Below, one piece after another: positions 58,976 to 64,000 of a DNA stretch of 64,000 bases. Origin of the DNA: Boswellia sacra (Eukaryota; Streptophyta; Magnoliopsida; Sapindales; Burseraceae); contig SNVD02008814.1 of NCBI GenBank assembly GCA_013180625.2, positions 124,001 through 188,000 of the forward strand, read 5' to 3'. The first letter of the stretch is position 1. The number at the start of each line of letters is the position of its first letter. A model generated the notes under the pieces. That model was not told the DNA's origin. It worked only from the letters and a program-made list of their open reading frames with translations, and did not search any database. The position numbers and the translations under genes were made by a program.

Positions 58976-59797
58976 TCCAACAACCATTGTATACAATAAG
59001 TATGTGTAAACTTTCCATTTCCTGCATGATTGAGACATATCATATCATATAAGTTCCGTGGACAAAAAATAATTACGAAATTGCTTGCAAAAGTCCAAAA
59101 AATAAGTGTTCTGCCAAACCGCTCGACGACACTCGACAAATTCACTCGACACTCGACGCACTTCCTCGAAAGCTCGACGAAATAGTGTCACGGCTCACGA
59201 AACACTCGACATGCATGGTTCGAGACATCTACAGGTCTGTTCCCTTCGTCCGACACTCGACTCTCTACACTCGACACACGAACTCTCGACAATCCACAAG
59301 ACCCTCGACGAAACTCGAACTCGCGACACTCGAACCTAGAATTGACGCAATTTCGAGACACTCGAAACAACCATCGGACTTGTCGAGATTCGGTCCCGAC
59401 AGAACTTCTCGACACTCGACTACACTCGACGACACTCGAACACAGTCGTCTTCTTCGACCTTAGACTGCGAAAACCCATTTTTGCACACCGACAGCCAAT
59501 TTCCAGCATTTTTTTACACAGACGGCACTATCTCTATCCTTAGTTCATATACATAAGCCATTTGTAAGGTATATAATTCGAGCTGTTACTGGTTTCCGTT
59601 GTTCTGTGTCTTGCTTTACTGTCTTTCTTAAAAAAATTTGTCCGAAGGATATGAAATAACAAGGTTTTGGGAATTTATTTTAGGACAGGGGTGTTTTTGT
59701 CTTTTAGACACAAAAGTGTCTATGGGATGAAAATATTTCAGAACATGTCCATTTTTCAAACCAGCCCCCTAAATTTGTCCATTTTTTCAATTTTCCC
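58976..59797 (-). repeat. MULE right terminal inverted repeat
   Basis: Complement of the left repeat. It contains the same CTCGACACTCGACGA array (about 59120-59450) and, at 59025-59027 on the minus strand, the counterpart of the transposase start codon (ATGCAGGAAATGGAAA). If the promoter in the repeat is active, this end would drive transcription inward, antisense to the eS6 and protease segments. Confidence 0.9.
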
Positions 59798-59806
59798 TAA
59801 ATTTTA
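59798..59806. repeat. MULE target-site duplication, right (TAAATTTTA)
   Basis: Pairs with 49373-49381 (TTAATTTTA), 8 of 9 bases identical. Confidence 0.8.
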
Positions 59807-60062
59807 TAGAGATGACTCTTTTACATTTTTTTCTAAAAAGAGCCTTTATGTTTTGAAAAACTCTCCACAGACCTTCCTTCTATTACATTTACCGTTTCAT
59901 GACATCATCTTTCCATTCACTTATAATATAATTATCAAAATACCCTTATTTATCTTTAAAAAATATGTATGAAACAAAATAAACAATTATAGATGAAATG
60001 ATCAGTTCTCTGCCGCCATGCTCATCGTATATATGCTCATTATATATATTGGGACACAGTAA

Positions 60063-60781
60063 CAAGCCGAAGACACCATTGTAATCCAAACAAAATTAGA
60101 ACCAAAATCCCAAATTCCCAAACCCAGTAGCGCAAAAGTGGTAGCTGAAGACACCAGCAATAGCACCTCACCTAACCCCATCAAAACGGTAGTCATTTTG
60201 GTCCAAGAGAACCGGTCGTTTGACCACATGCTAGGATGGTTCAAGTCCCTGAACCCTGAAATCGATGGCATTACAGGATCAGAATCCAACCCAATCTCCA
60301 CATCCGACCCCAACTCCACTCGCATATACTTCAAGAACAGTGCAGCCCACATTGACCCTGATCTTGGACACTCAATCCAGGCGATTTACGAGCAAGTTTT
60401 TGGCAAGCCATGGAACACGACCGATCCTGACTCGAATCCTGAATCGGGACCGACAATGGACGGGTTTGTACAAAACGCTAAGAGCATACAGCAAGGGATG
60501 GGAGAGATAGTGATGAACGGATTTATGCCTGACGTGTTGCCAGTTTTTAAAGAGCTGGTGACTGAGTTTGCGGTGTGTGACAGGTGGTTCTCGTCGTTAC
60601 CGAGCTCCACTCAGTCCAACAGGCTGTTCCTGCACTCAACTATGTCGCATGGAGCCACAAGTAATGACACCAAAAAGTTGATTGAAGGGTTTCCTCAGAA
60701 AACGGTGTTTGAATCCTTGGAAGAGAATGGGAATACCTTTGGGATTTACTACCAGTCTTTCCCGGCTTGCTTTTTCTACAT
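60063..60781 (+). pseudogene. Non-specific phospholipase C (NPC), first-exon fragment
   Basis: The open frame encodes the N-terminal part of a plant NPC, a phosphoesterase-family enzyme that cleaves common phospholipids to diacylglycerol. Motifs: IKTVVILVQENRSFDHMLGW (metal-site ENRSFDH), DLGHSIQAIYEQVFGKPWN, CDRWFSSLPSSTQSNRLFLH, MSHGATSND and GFPQKTVFESLEENGNTFGI. It ends at a possible donor (CTACAT|GTAAAT, 60781) about 215 codons in, whereas the family is about 510-540 aa. No later exon (for example the D-E-x-x-G-x-x-D-H region) is recognisable in the remaining 3.2 kb. There is no in-frame ATG upstream: the frame opens after a TAA at about 60060, and the nearest ATG (60017, good context) is cut off by that TAA. 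It lies about 330 bp from the MULE. Either a truncated gene or one with a very long first intron. Confidence 0.85.
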
Positions 60782-63040
60782 GTAAATTAATTAATATTAT
60801 TATTATTCTTTACCTTAATTTCAATAACAGATGCCACATTTATTTTTAATTATTTTAATATATAGTGGAAGCTTAATTGGGTGGTTTATAACCAGAGGTG
60901 AGGGAGGGGAGGAGAGAAATGGTTGTCACCGTTTCTCTGGTTCTGGGGTAGGGGGCAGAGAACTGGACGGAGGAAGAAGAAATAAAAAGAAAAAGACATA
61001 AGGAAGAGAAAAAACCTTGGAGAGAAAAAAAATATTTTAATTTTTATATTATAACAAAAGCAAAATTAAAAGACCAATTTACCTTTTTAAAATTAATTTA
61101 TTTATATTCATCTAACGAAGAATTTCTCAAAATATAAAAACTCTTTTTAAAAAAAATATAAAAAAAATCATTTCTATAACATTTAACTAAAAGATAAGAA
61201 AGGTATATGCCATTATCCCATTATTTATTTACATCTTAAATATATTTTTTTATCCAAATTCGCTTATTTTGTTATAAACAAAGTTTACGAACATTCAATT
61301 AAACTTTGGGATAATATCTCTCCTACCCTTTGGTTTAATATCACCTCTATGAACCATTTACACTTTTACCTTATTTAGTCCCTATGTTTTAAAAAATTCA
61401 TCGTAAATTACCTTCTGTTAACTTAACCTTTAGATACAGATAAATAAGTTAATTTTGAAGGGGTAGATTGGTCATTTATGTAAACACAATAACATCAAAC
61501 AGAAATACAAACATATTAAATATTAATACTCCAATTCAACATTTTGTTTGAATTAATTAATCAGAATTATCTAAAATAACAAAAATAAAAATTAAAAGTT
61601 GCAATAGAGGAGAGATACATCCATTCATCTTCGTCCTCGCCACTTACCACCTAATAATCATCTCTCTTCTTCTTTGCCTACCATGACTAACAAAGAAAAC
61701 ATCACAAATAACAACAACGATCACCATGAAATCGACCAGAAGTGACAAAACAACAGCAACAACAACAACAACCTAGATTACCAAATCTCCAAAAAAAATC
61801 AATTACCAAAATCTCCAAATCTCCTAAAATCAACAATGGAATTAAAACCAAAATCAAATTCCCAACCCAAAGTATAACAGCCAATTACTAAAATCATTTA
61901 GAAACCGGAAATCCAATTCACATCACAAAATTAACAACCTCTACAAATCACAAACAACTTAGAATCACCGTGCAACCTGGCAGTGGCCGTGGTTGCATGA
62001 CTTGACAGTGGTAGTGGTGTACTCCATGACATTATCCCCTTAAACAATCCTAATAATTTGACTCCTTTACAATATATTCAGACCATGGCTGCAGGAGAGC
62101 TTTTCCTCTCTGCTTTCCTCCAAGTAATCTCGATGACCCAGAAACCTACACAACCCAAAAGCAAAAACTCAATTCCAGGTAAAATCTTTTGATAATAAAT
62201 CATTAAAGAAGTACAATACTGAAAAGCCTTACAAGTATAAAAAAATAAAATTATATATATAAATAAAAATTTAATCAAATGTCATATATATAAACCTAAT
62301 TACAACCTAAATTTGAAACACAAATAGAGAAATATGGGAACAATTACCGTAATTTAAGGCATAAGCAACAAATTAATAACTAGATTCAATTAAAAATAGA
62401 TAAAAGTGTGGAAACAGAACAAATCCCTTAAAACTCGCATTTGGTCGCTAATGCTATTGCTTTGATTGTGATTCATCCAAGAACGGAATTTGGGAATTAG
62501 GGATTTGGGTTCTTAATTTGGGTATTGAAGAAGAATAACAGAGGAGGACTAGCGGAGGTCCGAGGAAAATGTGGTGTTGGCTTTGAGAAACTTGGAGGAG
62601 GAGAAGATTCTGAGAAGAGATTGAGAACAAGAAGAGGCTGGGCTGGTTATTAATGGATGTGGCGAAGGTTGCAAAGGAGAGGGACGCATGGCAAGGATAT
62701 TATGATTCATGATTTTCTAGCTAGCAATTTTTGTTTATTTTCTAATTGTTTCGTTTTGTTAATTTTTATTTATGCATTTTTTTTATAATTTTTAGCCAGC
62801 AAGGTTGTTAAGGTTTTATTGATTTTATTTTTATTAATTTTTGTAAAATATTTTATTTATGAATTATTTTATTCATTTGAAATTTTTAAAATTTGACATA
62901 TGACAGTTTTCATATATTTTTGTATTTTTTAAATATTTATTAATTTGTGTCATATTTAATATAAAAAAAACTTGGGTTAAGGGCATTTCAGTAATTATAA
63001 AACATTTAAATGGAAAGATGATGTCTGAACCACCAATGAT
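60782..63040. other. AT-rich DNA after the NPC fragment, no gene recognised
   Basis: If NPC is not truncated this would be its first intron, but no further NPC exon was found. A CAA-rich stretch lies at 61735-61770 and a purine-rich stretch at about 62520-62690. Minus-strand frames at 61702-61884 and 62078-62278 are low-complexity or AT-driven. Confidence 0.45.
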
Positions 63041-63099
63041 AATCCTCCACAAAGACAAGGCCCCTGCTCCTTGTCTGAACCAAACGAGTTCACACATTG

Positions 63100-64000
63100 C
63101 TGTCTTGGGTTGGCTCTGATACCATTTGTTACGGATTGCTTCCGCTACGCACAACAACAATTTTTTTTCAACAAATGGGCCACCATATATGGAACAAGTA
63201 TCCAGCCCAAAAGATTAGTCTATTAGGTGGAGGAACTCCTCCCATATATAAGCCCCATGACCTTCCCTTAACCAATCAATGTGGGACTCCCAATGAGGAT
63301 TATCCAAATAGGGACTCCACATCTACAACAGGATATTGTTCGCTTTAGACACACAGTCCATCACGGTTTTGCTTTCAGATTTTACAACCTAAAAGGCTTT
63401 CAACAGCTTAGAAAGCTCACAGGGTATATAAGCTCTTCGCATATCTTATTTCCAAGCGATGTAGGATGTTACATTCACTCCTCTTTAGGAACCAAATGTC
63501 CTTACTTGATTGGGCTGGGCTTACATCCCACACTTCTGGTTGGTCTAGGCTTTGATACCATTTATAACGTCCCAGCTCGCATGTAAAACTTTGAATTTGT
63601 ATGTGGTACTTTGTGGTTCCGCATATGGTACTTTACACTGTGTGTGGCACTTTGTGGTCTCCATAAACCCTTAAGATATGGTTCTCATGTGCACTTTCGA
63701 GAGGTGACCCCTTTAAAGTCTCAATAGGTGGCCCACACGCGTGCACAAAGCCCAACACTTGGGTTCACTGTTGGATATTGTATGCTTTGGATACACAATC
63801 CGTCACAGTTTTGCTTTCGGACTTTGCAACCCAAAAAACTTCCAATCGCTTAAGGAGCTTACAAGGTATATAAGCTCTTTACATATCTGATTCCTGAGCG
63901 ATATAGAGTGTTACAAGAATTTTCCAAAGAAAGAATGCCCAACGATATTTCTTTAGTCATGCATAAAATTTATTAACAAAAGATGCCAAATTCATACATC
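63100..64000. repeat. Dispersed repeat with internal direct copies, possibly LTR-derived
   Basis: A block of about 145 bp beginning GGATATTGTTCGCTTTAGAC (63332) recurs as GGATATTGTATGCTTTGGAT from 63773. Both continue through CACGGTTTTGCTTTC-like, GGTATATAAGCTCTT and AGTGTTACA-like landmarks. TGGCTCTGATACCATTTGT (63111) and GGCTTTGATACCATTTATAA (63549) are complements of a methionine-tRNA primer-binding-site-like sequence, often seen next to retroelement LTRs. No coding region is present; the family is a common plant repeat type, but I cannot classify it firmly. Confidence 0.55.

Larger units (their letters stand above)
49382..59797 (+). mobile_element. Mutator-like element (MULE) with Ulp1 protease gene, 10.4 kb
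   Basis: The termini are GGGAAAATTGAAAAAATGGA on the left and its complement on the right. The inverted repeats are long: about 1.07 kb left and 0.82 kb right, the left having roughly 170 bp of extra sequence near 49600-49780. A 9-bp target duplication with one mismatch flanks the element. Genes on the plus strand are a MURA-type transposase (50399-52999) and an Ulp1-type cysteine protease gene (52996-56091). The right third holds an eS6 ribosomal-protein retrocopy flanked by a second pair of inverted repeats and split by another repeat. MULEs that carry Ulp1-like genes are known in plants (Kaonashi/KI and CUMULE types). This one is notable for long terminal repeats and a full-length uninterrupted transposase. 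Confidence 0.93.

Noticed and set aside
61300..63010. Another TIR element to the right of NPC (sequence near 61310-61480 resembles MULE subterminal regions)
   Set aside because: No complementary end could be found around 62.9-63.0 kb and no target duplication, so boundaries cannot be supported.
1..64000. tRNA, rRNA and organelle-derived segments
   Set aside because: Scanned by eye for tRNA box motifs, rRNA-conserved stretches and plastid or mitochondrial genes; none was convincing.

Overview
This is plant nuclear DNA, most likely from a eudicot. It is AT-rich with long gene-poor stretches, GT-AG introns, and plant-specific families (PEP-carboxylase kinase, non-specific phospholipase C, En/Spm-CACTA, MULE, PIF/Harbinger and BED-hAT transposons). 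I cannot name the species. Nothing is bacterial, viral or organellar.

Layout. 1-1.6 kb: featureless AT-rich DNA. 1725-17401: a 15.7-kb CACTA element with CACTACAAGAAAA termini and a GTA target duplication. Its TNP2-type transposase is wrecked, but its second gene (Ptta/En/Spm, 340 aa after splicing) is open. Nested inside TNP2 is a complete BED/hAT element (6127-12065; 14-bp inverted ends, perfect 8-bp duplication TATAAGGT). That hAT has a one-base frameshift in its transposase and carries a fragment of a host oxidoreductase gene. The CACTA sits in the first of three tandem ~1.17-1.2-kb units (to about 20.19 kb). Two units carry a small membrane-protein-like ORF on the minus strand, and a foldback MITE lies before the third.

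22.1-26.7 kb: an intact serine/threonine phosphatase PP1 gene (plus strand). 30.65-35.45 kb: a decayed PIF/Harbinger element with both of its genes broken. 39.4-40.55 kb: an intact phosphoenolpyruvate carboxylase kinase gene (minus strand) with a 47-nt last exon. 41-49.3 kb: AT-rich intergenic DNA with one hAT-like MITE and short tandem duplications.

49382-59797: a 10.4-kb Mutator-like element with inverted repeats of 0.8-1.07 kb. It carries an uninterrupted 866-aa MURA-type transposase (PB1-like N-terminus, DDE residues, SWIM zinc finger). Overlapping it by ATGA is an eight-exon Ulp1 (C48) cysteine-protease gene with one frameshift in a proline-rich minisatellite. Near its right end are an intronless ribosomal protein eS6 copy between inverted repeats and a further 1.7-kb repeat insertion. 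About 200 bp beyond the MULE is the first exon only of a non-specific phospholipase C gene, with no ATG. The last kilobase is dispersed repeat.

The host content is therefore small: two intact genes (PP1, PPCK), one gene fragment (NPC) and one possible small ORF. Most of the rest is a layered record of transposition. The MULE is the least degraded element. All exon boundaries come from reading splice signals and frame by eye, without transcript data.
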